A stretch of 64,000 nt of DNA, taken from assembly GCF_019175385.1 (NCBI RefSeq), contig NC_083340.1, forward strand, positions 20,968,336 to 21,032,335, read 5' to 3'. Source of the DNA: Lycium barbarum. Its lineage: Eukaryota > Streptophyta > Magnoliopsida > Solanales > Solanaceae. A model generated the notes under the pieces. The model worked only from the letters and a program-made list of their open reading frames with translations, was not told the origin of the DNA and searched no databases. The position numbers and the translations under genes are program-made. This document shows positions 23,580 through 33,430 of the stretch, one piece after another (within the stretch, counting starts at the first letter, position 1; every line of letters starts with the position of its first letter).

Positions 23580-23893
23580 TGAATCACCAAAGGAAACATA
23601 ACACAAGAGGGTTCATGATAAGCTGATCATTCAAAAAAAAAAAAAAAAAACTCAAATTTGATTACACAAGTACTTACCGGTAAAAAGGAAAAAAGAGTAG
23701 AAACTTAGCATGACAAAGCAACACTACGTAATAAATTTAGGGGAATATGCGTCAACTTTTCAGTGCCACACTATCTTTGCTTCAGTTTTCTCTCGAGACA
23801 ATACGGTGTATATAAGCCGTTTTTAAATGGTGTTTAACTCGTAGTTTAATGTTTACGAGAGTGCCTGGATAGTAAGATTGATATTTATATATA

Positions 23894-24149
23894 CTCCCAG
23901 TCCCAATTTATGTGGCACTTTTCGTTTCTCTAGCTTCAAAGTGCATGAACTTTAATTAACACATTAAGATGTATTTTTTCACCAAATTAATATGAGAAAG
24001 GTTGCAAATTATAGTACTTTTCATATAGTTTTTAAATATATAAATTTTAACCTTAAAATATTACGTTAATCTAATTCAATTTAGTTTCAAAATTCAGTTA
24101 AATTGACTCTCGAAAAGTGAAAAGTGTCACATAAATTGGGACGGAGGAG
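23894..24149. mobile_element. Stowaway-like MITE 1
   Basis: Terminal inverted repeats CTCCCAGTCCCAATTTATG / CATAAATTGGGACGGAGGAG enclose an AT-rich core. The left flank has TA and the right flank TT, so the TA duplication is slightly decayed. No coding capacity. Confidence 0.8.
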
Positions 24150-24375
24150 TTCCTTTACTTATGTATATATAAAGAAAATAAAAAAGGAAGAGATTTTAGG
24201 GAATGAGTTGTTTAGTCGGAAAAGGATTATAAATGCCCTATACACTAATCCATCCATACGCGTGTTGCATCGTGTATTTCATATTAATATAAATATAAAA
24301 AAGAATTATATGCTTGATATAAATTTGAGTTAAGAAAATTAATTAAAGGAAAAAGTAAAGATCTTGAAAATAATA

Positions 24376-24636
24376 CTCCATCCATTCACCTTCACTTGTT
24401 CACTATAAACTTTGCACACCCCTTAAGAAATAATAAATGAAGTACATATTTTATCATGATATCCATATTAATTGGTGTATAATTGTATTTTTTTTTTATT
24501 TGAAAAATGATTTAGAATGAGTAGTTAATGCTAAGGACAAAGGAAAAACAAATTATTTTTCTATATGCGAAAGTGGATAAGTAAAAGTGAAAATATATTT
24601 TTGAAATAGTGAACAAGTAAAAGTGAACTAATGGAG
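24376..24636. mobile_element. Stowaway-like MITE 2
   Basis: Inverted ends CTCCATCCATTCACCTTCAC / AGTGAACTAATGGAG, flanked by TA at 24374-24375 and 24637-24638. The paralogous segments near 29085 and 44255 lack it. Confidence 0.82.
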
Positions 24637-24782
24637 TAAATATTAATCATATTTAGCTAATTTAATAATAGCATAAACCTACAAAAGAATAAGCATAGAC
24701 AATCTGTTCTGTAAGAGTAGAACAACGTGTTGACTTGTATTCACAATGATTACATTAGTATTTCAGCTCTCGTATACATGAC

Positions 24783-24802
24783 CTTTGTTTGTTTGTTTGT
24801 TT

Positions 24803-24834
<32 letters not shown>
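24783..24834. repeat. (GTTT)n and poly(T) microsatellite
   Basis: Five or so GTTT units followed by about 30 T's. The corresponding place in unit 2 (29213-29229) holds a TTG microsatellite instead. Confidence 0.9.
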
Positions 24835-24835
<1 letters not shown>

Positions 24836-25812
24836 TGTAAATTTGGAATGTTGATTTCAATGTCACAAGGCTTCACAATTCTAGGAAAATGGAACTATAT
24901 TTCTAACATAAGTAACATCAATTCTCACGACATGACCATCGAAGCATATGGTGCAGTGGATGTGCTCCTCTCGTAACTAAAGGTCTCTAGTTTGAGCTAT
25001 GAGTATGAAAAAATTCTTGATAGAGAGTGTTTTTCCAGAAATGGGCCATACCGCGAATCCAGATATAGTCGGGCTCTAATGCGGATACCGAACACCAGAT
25101 GAAAAACCAAAAAATATTCTAACAATATGAAATGATAAATCTAAAATTTACCGATTATAGCTACAATAATAGAAGTTATATCATATAATATGTAATCTCA
25201 TACATTAATTTGACTTTCCTATAAGATAATATTATGTTAGAAAAAATACCTAAGATGGTACCAAATAGAAGAACAATTAACAAGACACAAGATGCAATAA
25301 TTAATTGAAATAGGGAGTAAATTTAGGAAGTGAAAAACCTATTGAATGCACACTATAGACGGCATATCCATCGCTATGTCTGTGCAATAGTCTTGAGGCC
25401 ATACTTCAAACATACAGCAAATCACTCAGAAATTAATGTGCACTCAAATAGAACTTTAAGATAACTTTTGAAAATCTCAGTTTGCTTTGTAGGAATTGGA
25501 GTGAATTAAGACAACAATATTGTTTGAGGAGATAGCTGGCAATAACTTACTCTATCCCAAAAACGGGATAAAAAGTTTAAGCATGTAAACTTAAATACAT
25601 AACGAGAAATTCCGATTTGAAGGATCCAAAATATAAACACATGGAATGAAAATGCCTTGCTTCAAACTTGCAACAAAAACAATTTGAATTGCAATGACTG
25701 GGAATTCAGATACAAGAACATAACATTACTGGCATTGAGCTGAAATAAGGCAGGTTAATATAAGGTTCATGAGCTGCCTACCTAGAAATTGCCGTACCCA
25801 ACTACATTAATT
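24835..25812. other. Boundary between duplicated units 1 and 2
   Basis: No gene seen. Bases 25130-25260 match 29335-29660 apart from a MITE present only in the latter. Bases 25320-25800, downstream of F-box copy 2, match 29720-30250 downstream of copy 3. This shows the tandem arrangement of the units. Confidence 0.65.
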
Positions 25813-27160
25813 CTAATTTTCAGAATATTCAAAATAACCCACTTTGTATATAAATTCTACACTGGGTGATGATAGAGGGAATTGCTTCATTTCCTCCATC
25901 ATTTCCAATCCCTGCTTATTGAATTCTGGAATAGTGATAACGCATATTATCTCGAGTGCAGTTGCAGATGACAATACATACTTCAAAAGTTCCATTTCAA
26001 GTTCAGAAAACAGCATTAGTTTTATATCCACCCTTTTGCTGCTTCAGTGCACTATGTAGCATTCCTTGGGAGTGCATGAAATATATAACACGTTCCGAAG
26101 GATCCTGTGAGGCATAACACTTTGGGAAAGTAAAAAACGAGAAGTTAAGATTAATTGTCTGAAGAAAAAGCAGCAGTAATTCAGCCTGTTTAAGATCAGA
26201 AGATGAAAACCCTACTGTTAGTTGGAGCCTTTCTAAATTTGGGCAGTTGCTGATCAAGTAAAGCGCATATGCAGTCCACTCTAAGTTGAAGTTTAAAAGA
26301 TTGATGTTACGCAGTGTTACATGAGGCTCTAGTACTGCAAAGGACTAAAACAAAGTGCGAAAAATTTAGCTCAAATTACAGAACAAATCCATTAATGCAT
26401 CTGACAAATTTCTCAATGATGGTCACTACCTCCAAAGTGTTTGAAGACTGGCCCGCTATAATTGTCTCGAGCAAAGGGGTATTTTTTTTTTTTTCAGCAA
26501 ATGGATTTTTTTTTCCAGTAGATTCAAAGGATTTGAGACGAGGGGCATCAACAACGAAGCAATCAAATGGACTGCACCAAGTCAACGTTACACGTTCAAG
26601 TAATGGGCTACTTGAAAGGGGGGGGGGGGGGGTCTGAAATGATGTTGGATTGAATTTCACAAACTGAAAGTTAAGGGTAACAAGCCTACTAAAAGCTGTG
26701 AAGTTGGCAGGAGAGGAGAATTTATGCCTATAAAGCTCCAGGTGCCTTAGATCCTGAAATTTGAATAGTTGAGAAGTGAGACGAAATTCCGTGAAGAAAC
26801 GAATTCTAAGTGAGAATTCTTGGACATTTTTCTTTGACAGAAACAGAATCCAGTTATTAATATCAGGAAAAAGCTCAGAGTTAGAGATTAGGAGGCTAAA
26901 AGTACGTAGTGGTCCTTCATGGATTAATAGAACTTGGTAAATAACTGTTTTCAGGAGAAGTCCTTTGTCAACATTATCATCAAACACTAGTTTAGAACGT
27001 ACTGCCCATTTGTACCAGTACCTCCATTCTCGTGACAAAACACTTGTCCTTACAGCATAATGAAAGGCAGACATCCTAAAATCTTCTCAAGAACATCACA
27101 AGGCAAACTGCTAATTCTATCTGCAGCAGGCCTTTTCCCACTCCTCATATTAATGGACAT
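25813..27160 (-). pseudogene. F-box/LRR/FBD gene, copy 2 (two frameshifts)
   Basis: The start codon at 27160 opens MSINMRSGKRPAADR, then an F-box core like copy 1 (SSLPCDVLEKILGCLP). One base is missing after CCTTT relative to copy 3, so the frame meets TAA at codon 37 (27052-27050). The rest reads on from 27074 with LRR motifs (LFKFQDLRHLELYRHKFSS, SPLLERVTLTWC) to a donor near 26430. The next exon has ISNCPNLERLQLTVGF. A 2-bp deletion near 26035 breaks the join into the FBD-type segment (ELLKYVLSSATALEII, SPSVEFIY). A 6-bp duplication gives WRYWYKW. A run of 15 G's sits at 26618-26632, inside the LRR coding region. Not functional as read. Confidence 0.83.
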
Positions 27161-28145
27161 AACGATTCAGTAACTCTGCAAATTGAATATCAGATGGTCA
27201 GACATAAGCATGCAAGAAAAAAACATATATATCTCCTTTAAGCTCTTGAACATTGCCTACTTCCCATTTATAGGAATAGGTTATCTCCCCTGGATGATTA
27301 AAATTAAGGTTATACAGGTAATTATATAAACTGGGATACAATTAGTGCATTGAGCAGCTCAATTCCAAAAAAGAAAATATTTTTCCTTTCTAAACAGGTC
27401 AAACAAAACACATAAGGGAAATTAAAAAGGGAATGAAGAATCTCGAATAAACAATGTTATCGCTACAAAGATTGATCAATCTCGAACATTACCTGCTGCA
27501 AGGGAAGCATTTAACAGTATATTTCCAAGAAAGTAAAAGGAGAGCAAGTGATGTTGATCTGATGGAAAATAAGCACATTGTACAATCATTAGAGAGTAGT
27601 TGAGCTTGTAAACCTAAAACCTAGAAGAAGACGAACAAACTTAATTCTTGTGGTTGTTTTCTGAATAGCATAAAGGAAACAATGATCAAAAAAATACATC
27701 TAGAAACCAAATGTCTAATTGTTTTCTGATTTTTTTTCACTGTTTTCTGATTGACTTTGTTATACATCATATAACCAAATATTACCAATTTAATTTTTTT
27801 CAATGACATGGGAACCCGCAGCCGCTACCCTTCAGGTGCGCACAGGGTAAACCCAGCTCCTGTGAAATAGCTCGCAAACTACACAGGAGAGATAACCCGC
27901 ACTAGGCAAGCCCCATGCGATGATAACAATTTTAATTCTTTTGTAGCATGTCCCAAGTTTCTTTTGAATTTGTACTAATATCCACCCTATTTCATACATG
28001 ACATAGGTTCGAATCTTACCTATTTAAGTCGACTAGAGGAATGGATCCATTATCCACAAAGAACCTTGCGGCCCTCGCTATTTCTCCGTTTCAAAAAGAA
28101 TGGGGAGCTCCTTCTTGTAATATTGCTATGCAATTTCCTTAAAAA
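27161..28145. other. Upstream region of F-box copy 2
   Basis: No gene seen. It aligns in patches with 21755-23376 upstream of copy 1. It contains a dispersed repeat at 27806-27925 that copy 1 lacks. Confidence 0.55.
27806..27925 (+). repeat. Dispersed GC-rich repeat fragment
   Basis: A block containing AACCCGCAGCCGCTACCCTT, GGTGCGCACAGGGTAAACCC and AACCCGCACTAGGCAAGCCC, much more GC-rich than its surroundings. I associate it with a common dispersed Solanaceae repeat but cannot assign the family. It is absent from the paralogous site in unit 1. Confidence 0.5.
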
Positions 28146-28149
28146 GTAC

Positions 28150-28548
28150 TGTAGCACCTAAGGGTGTAGCCTGGTAGTCAATGAATTTGGTTGAGAATAG
28201 TGCAGAGGGTGGAAGGGCCAAGGGATTCATCTGAACCCCCTTTGGCGGAAAATTCTATTGTTTATATATGGTAAAAATTATTTTTGATGTATATATAGTA
28301 GACATTGAAACCCCTTTGACTTCTCCGTGTGTTTACTTTTTCATATTTTGAAACTTAGTGAAAATCTTGGCTCCCCCACTGGTTCAGAATCAATACGTAA
28401 TCAGCGGAGGCAAAACATTAGGTGATTTTCTTTCTTCTATCCAAGCCTTGATGGACAGAATTAACTACATGTGTTGGTGAGATGTAGCTTGTGCAATTAG
28501 TTGAGGTTGCATGCAAGGGATATCATGGTAATCCAAGAAAAAGAAATC
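28150..28548 (+). mobile_element. tRNA-derived SINE (SolS-like), interrupted
   Basis: Paralogous to the SINE at 23377-23579: shared flank GCACCTAAGGG, then CTGGTAGTCAATGAA, and after a gap CAGCGGAGGCAAAACATTAG and CTTGATGGACAGAATTA. It is split by about 180 bp (28200-28382) of unrelated sequence containing GAACCCCCTTTGGCGGAAAA and ending GGCTCCCCCACT. Confidence 0.68.
28200..28382 (+). mobile_element. Small repeat inserted in the SINE
   Basis: About 180 bp absent from the SINE copy in unit 1. It includes ATCTGAACCCCC, TATATATAGTAGA and GGCTCCCCCACT, words I associate with a frequent Solanaceae repeat. No clear target duplication was found, so the borders are approximate. Confidence 0.5.
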
Positions 28549-28939
28549 CCAAAAGAAAACATAATGGAAAGGGTTCATGATAACCTGATTATTCAACAAA
28601 GAACTCCAATTTGAGAGCAAGTAATGAAAGATTATACAAGTACTGGTAACAAAGAAAAAGCGGTACAAAAAGAGCAACACTATATAATAAAATAAGGGAT
28701 ATCTAAATTAAGTGCAGTCTGCAGAGGCTTACATGTAGCAGAGTCCACTTAGAGAGATGGAAAGCTGCCTCAACTTTTCACTCTCTTTGCTTCAGTTTCG
28801 TCTCGAGGCAATAAGGTGTGTAGCCATTTTTAAATGGTTATACGTACGCGTGTTACACGTGTATCCCATATAAATATAATACATAACATATTTAAAAATT
28901 ATATAGATATTATTAATAATATATTTGAGTTAAAAATTC

Positions 28940-29055
28940 TGAATCGAGGGTCTATCGGAAACAGTCTCTCTGCCTCTCAAGGTAGAAGTGAGGTTTGTGT
29001 ACACTTTACCCTCCTCATATCCCACTTGTGGATTACACTGGGTATGTTGTTGTCG
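28940..29055 (+). mobile_element. TS-like SINE fragment
   Basis: Contains GGGTCTATCGGAAACAGTCT, AGGTAGAAGTGAGGTTTG and GGATTACACTGGGTATGTTG, and ends in TTG repeats, as in the tobacco TS SINE 3' half. The tRNA-related 5' part is missing. Units 1 and 3 lack it at the corresponding place (24330 and 44225), so it arrived after the duplications. Confidence 0.6.
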
Positions 29056-29413
29056 AGTAAAAATTAAATTAAAGAAAAAAGTAAAAGATCTTGAATATTA
29101 ATTTAGCTAACTCAATAATAGAAGAAATCAACAAAAAACTGAAAGGAAAACCTGTTCCGCAAGAGTAGAACAATGTGTTGACTGTATGTATGACCTTTAT
29201 CCATTTTAATGTATGTTGTTGTTGTTGTTCAGTTAATTTGGAAGGTTTATTTTAATGTTACAGGCCTTCACAATTATAGGAAGATGGAACTGTATTTCTG
29301 ACTTGAGTAACATCACAATTATGACAACATGAAATGATAATCTAAAATTTACTGGTTACTATATCATATGCTAATATGTAATCTGAGACATTTATTTGAC
29401 TTTCTGTAAGATA

Positions 29414-29626
29414 CTCTCTCTGTTTCAATTTATTTTTCTGCTTTTAACTTGACACAGAGTTTAAGATGATAAATAAGACTTTTGAGAACATACCAAAATG
29501 TCCTTGAATCTTGTAGTCTTAAGTATGTCATGTGAAAAGTTAAAACTAAAGAGTTGCCAAAAAGAAAGATATTCTTTCTTAAACGGACTAAAAAGAAAAT
29601 TAAGACAAATAAATTGAAAGGGGAAG
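29414..29626. mobile_element. Stowaway-like MITE 3 with a paralogous empty site
   Basis: A 213-bp element with inverted ends CTCTCTCTGTTTCAATTTATT / AATAAATTGAAAGGGGAAG, flanked by TA at 29412-29413 and 29627-29628. The paralogous sequence near 25215-25235 reads straight through (AAGATAATATTATG) with a single TA. Confidence 0.88.
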
Positions 29627-29628
29627 TA

Positions 29629-30267
29629 ATATTATGTTGGAAGAATCGCCTAAGATGGTATCAAATAGAAGAATAATTAATAACACACATGACGCAACAC
29701 CTAATTGAAAAAAGGAGAAAATTTAGGAAGTGAAAAACCAATTGAAATGTACATTATGGAAGGCATATCCGTCGCTATGTTGGTAAAATAGTCTCTTGAG
29801 CTCAAAATTACAACAAATCACACAAAAATCTTCTAATGTGCACACAAATAAATCTTTAGGAGCACTTTTAAGTATCTCAGTTGCTTTGTAGAAATTGAAG
29901 CCATGAAGAAAATAATGAGTAATTCCCCTGCTGTCTAACCAATTTTAACTTCTTAGGAAGCAACAGTGTGTGTGAAGATGGCAGGCAATATCTTACTCCC
30001 TCTTAAAAAAGGAATAAAAATTTTAAGCATCTGAATTGAAATACATAAAGTGTGATCCCCTATTAAAGGATCCCAAATATAAACACAGAGAAATGAAAAT
30101 ACCTTGATTCAAACGAGCGACAAAAACAATTTGAGTTGCGATGATATGATTGCGAATTCAGATACAAGAATATACAGTACTTACATTGGCCTGAAATAAG
30201 ACAGGTTAATAGAAAATTTATATATGAGCTGCCTACCTAGAAATTGCAGTACCCAACTAGTACAATT
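29629..30267. other. Downstream region of F-box copy 3
   Basis: No gene seen. It matches 25230-25812 downstream of copy 2 (shared GGAAGTGAAAAACC and GGCATATCCGTCGCTATG-type blocks). Confidence 0.55.
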
Positions 30268-31604
30268 CTAATTTCTTAAATATAAATGATCCACTTCTTT
30301 ACATATGAATTCTACATTGAATGACGATGGAGGGAATTGCTTTATCTCCTGCATCATTTTCATTCCCCTCTGACTAAATTCTGCACAAGTCACAATGCTT
30401 ATAATCTCGAGTACAGTTGCAGATGACAATACATACTTCACAAATTCCATTTCAAGTTCAGAAAACAGCGAGAGTTTTATATCCACCCTTTTGAGTTGCT
30501 TCAGTGCACTATTTGGCATTCCTTGGGATCGCAACTGATGTATAAAACGCTCCACAACATTCTTAGAGGCATCACACTTGAGAAACTACAAAAGATGCCA
30601 GGTTTATGATTAATTATTAGAAGAAGAGCAGCAGCAACTCAACCTATTTAAAATCAGAAGATGAAAAATGAGACTACCGTAAATCGGAGCCTTTCTAAAT
30701 TGGGGCAGTTGCTGATCAAATGAAGCGCATACGCAGCCTACTTAACCATATTAAAGAGAAACCTGAAATTCAATTGCTTGATGTAGTGCAGTGTTACCTG
30801 AGGCTCAAAGGACTAAACAAAGTGCGACACAATTAGCTAAAAGTACAGGGCAAATACAGTAATGCATCTGACTTATTTCTCAATAATGATCATTACCTCT
30901 GAAATGAAGCAATAAAGAGAAGTCTGTCCCCTTATAATTTCCTCAAGCAGAGGGGTATTTTTGAAGCAATAAGATTTTGCTGCTCCCCAAAATTCAAAGG
31001 ATTTGAGACTAGGGGCATCAACAGTGAAGCAATCAAATGGAGTGCACATAATCAACGTTACACGTTCAAGTAATGGGCTACTTGAAAGGAAGGTCTGAAA
31101 TGATGCAGGGTCAAAGGTGTCAAGGGTAACAAGCCTACTAAAAGCTCTAAATTTGCGAGGAGGGTCGAATGTACATGTATAAAGCTTCAGGTGACTTAGA
31201 TCCTGAAATTTGAATAGGTGAGGAGGGAGACAAAAGTCCGTCTTGTCAGGAAATCCAAGTGAGAATTCTTGGACATTTTTCTTCGACAGAAACAGAATCA
31301 AGTTATCAATATTAGGACAAAACTCAAGGTTAGGGACCCTAAGGCTAAATTTCCGTAGTTGTACTTGATGGATTAACAAAATTTGGTAAATAAATGTTTT
31401 CAGGAGGAGTCCTTTATCAACGTTATCATTAAACACTAATTCGGAACGTGCTACCCACTTTTACCTCCATGTTCTTGACAAAACACTTGTCCTTACAGCA
31501 TCATCCAAAGGCAAACATCCCAAAATCTTCTCGAGAACTTCACAAGGCAAACTGCCAATTCTATCTGCAGCAGATCTTTTCCCACAACCCATATTAATGG
31601 ACAT
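30268..31604 (-). pseudogene. F-box/LRR/FBD gene, copy 3 (single premature stop)
   Basis: The start codon is at 31604 (MSINMGCGKRSAADR), followed by an F-box core (IGSLPCEVLEKILGCLPLDD). Codon 48 is TAA (31463-31461) in the WR-x-KW motif, where the paralogues have Tyr (TAC). Past it the frame stays open through LRRs (HLFKFQDLSHLKLYTC, SPLLERVTLIMC) to a GT donor at 30896. A middle exon near 30720-30660 has ISNCPNLERLRF. The last exon, about 30590-30268, holds the FBD-type segment (EFVKYVLSSATVLEII, FNVEFICKEVD). This is the least damaged of the three: the single nonsense base is the only lesion I am sure of. Expected role, if functional, is SCF substrate recognition. Confidence 0.82.
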
Positions 31605-32712
31605 AATGATTCAATAACTCGGCAAATAGTGTATCAGATGGTCAGACATGAGCATGCAACAAAAACACACACATATCTCCTTTAACGGGAAATCAACAAA
31701 TTTTGATAGCTTGCTACACGCATAGACAGCTAAATTTCACTTTTGCAATCAAATCTCAGTACAAGTAAAAAACCCCCCTTACCTATATTAGTTTTTCAAT
31801 TTTGATGCTAAATCCTACAAATAACATTCTCAAAATCCACCTGAAAACACTTCACCATAAACTACATTAACAGGTGCCTTTACCTTTATTGTTTCATGAT
31901 TCTAGCTGTAAAAATATCTCTATATAAGTAGTGAAAATTCACAACTTATCAAACAACTTTCTTATATTCTGTTCAAGAAAAACCAGAAGTCAATGTCACA
32001 CATGTTCCCTATACAAATATTATTAATACTAAATAATTTCAATTTGTCACAGGAGGAGTAAACTTTATATATATATCCATTCTAGGCAATCTCGAAATAA
32101 AGTGAGTAAAGCCGCAAATCAAAGAAGAGACTAAACTTGGGGCAAGGAGGTTCATGATTAGCATAAACATATACACATATGAGATAATGGGGGCTTTAGT
32201 ACCAGTGAGAGAAACCGATTGGAACTTTGGTTTTTCACTTGTCAAACTCCATCATAAATCATAATTGAGCGTCTAGTAGTAAGGCTTCGTTTAGTTCGCG
32301 GACAAAATTATCTTGGGATTAAATAATTCCTGGACTATTTAGTACTAGTTCTTTGTTTGGTTCACTGGTTTAAAGATGGGATATACTTATATATACTCCG
32401 AAACATGTGTTTGGTTTGAAGTTGGATAAAGCTGGATAAAAATTTATGTTTCCAATTTTAACCATGATATTTTAATGGCTTAGATGTAAGTGAATCATAT
32501 ATTGAAATGCAACGTTGACTAATATCTATACCCAAGCAGGGAATTAAACTACCATTTAAGTCACACTGCATTCTTAAGCATTTTTTATTCAAATTTTTAC
32601 TCCACACATGAACCAATGCAGGAATAATGCCTAAGAAGAGCAGACATTATGCAAAAAAATGCAAAAGAAAAGGGGGGCAGGAATTGAAGCAAAAACTGCA
32701 GAAAATGCAAAA
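31605..32712. other. Upstream region of F-box copy 3 and an inserted repeat
   Basis: No gene seen. Bases 31605-31680 match the upstream of copy 2, then similarity fades. From about 32281 a repeat begins (GGCTTCGTTTAGTTCGCGGA, ATTATCTTGGGATTAAATAA). A partly complementary end is at about 43005-43080 (GGAATTAATTATCCCATC), so an old inverted-repeat element may span the insertions between. That link is weak. Confidence 0.4.
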
Positions 32713-32969
32713 GGCATAATACATAAATAGACCCTTAAATTTGGCCTCATTTTTTAAGTATGCCCTCCAACTTTGGATGTGCACAAGTAGGCACCTCAAC
32801 TTGTAAAAAGTTACACACATAAACACAAATGCTGACGTGGCATTGACTGGCACTGATGTGGCACATAATTTTCGGGGTGTCTAGATGATCATTTTATAAG
32901 TTAAAGTGTTCAACTAAAAAAGTGGAGACAAGTTGAGGTACCTACTTGTGCACACCCAAAGTTGAAGGG
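32713..32969. mobile_element. Mutator-like MITE, left part
   Basis: Begins GGCATAATACATAAATAGAC and carries a long inverted end of about 90 bp (TTTAAGTATGCCCTCCAACT, GTGCACAAGTAGG). Its partner end lies at 37921-37975 and just left of 32970. A 9-bp target duplication, AATGCAAAA, is at 32704-32712 and 37976-37984. Without the copia insertion the element is about 307 bp. Nine-base duplications and long inverted ends indicate the Mutator superfamily. Non-coding. Confidence 0.9.
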
Positions 32970-33374
32970 TGAAATAGTTGGTTTTTTGTCATGTGATAGA
33001 AAAATCCATGTGACAAATTTAGTTGGATGATTTCTATTACTTGGATCCAAAGGATGATTTACTTGGAGCCAAAGAATGCATTGCTTGGAGCCAAAGATGT
33101 GGAGGAGAATTGAAATGCCATGTAGCACACTTGGAGCCCAAGTCATTTTATGCCTACAAAATGAGAGGCAATTCTTCTTTGTTCATCATCCCAAAATTCA
33201 TACAATCCTTTATAGTGAGTAGAGAGTTGAGAGAGTAATTCTCTTAAGTGTAATTGGAAAATCTCCCATTTCTTTGTTAATTATAAAAAGACAACTGTTC
33301 TCTGGTGGACGTAGGATCATTTTGATTCGAACCATGTTAAATCTTGTGTTCTTTCTTTTACGTTTCCGCTAACA
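32970..33374 (+). repeat. 5' LTR of the copia element
   Basis: 405 bp, TG...CA ends. It contains three tandem copies of a 21-22-bp unit at 33037-33102. The presumed TATA position reads TACAAAAT at 33155-33162, whereas the 3' LTR has TATAAAAT. Confidence 0.92.
33037..33102 (+). repeat. Three tandem CTTGGA(T/G)CCAAAG units in the U3 region
   Basis: Units of 21-22 bp containing the near-palindrome TTGGATCCAA / TTGGAGCCAA. The 3' LTR has four. They lie just upstream of the TATA position, where enhancer-like repeats are found in Tnt1-type LTRs. Confidence 0.8.
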
Positions 33375-33376
33375 AT

Positions 33377-33388
33377 TGGTATCAGAGC
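33377..33388 (+). other. Primer-binding site of the copia element
   Basis: TGGTATCAGAGC, complementary to initiator tRNA-Met, two bases after the 5' LTR. Confidence 0.92.
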
Positions 33389-33430
33389 GTTAAGAATCTC
33401 TGAAGATCCCAGGAGGAAGAACAAGCAAAG

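Noticed and set aside
24783..24834. Poly(T) tract as a SINE tail on the minus strand
   Set aside because: No SINE body adjoins it; a GTTT microsatellite expansion is enough.
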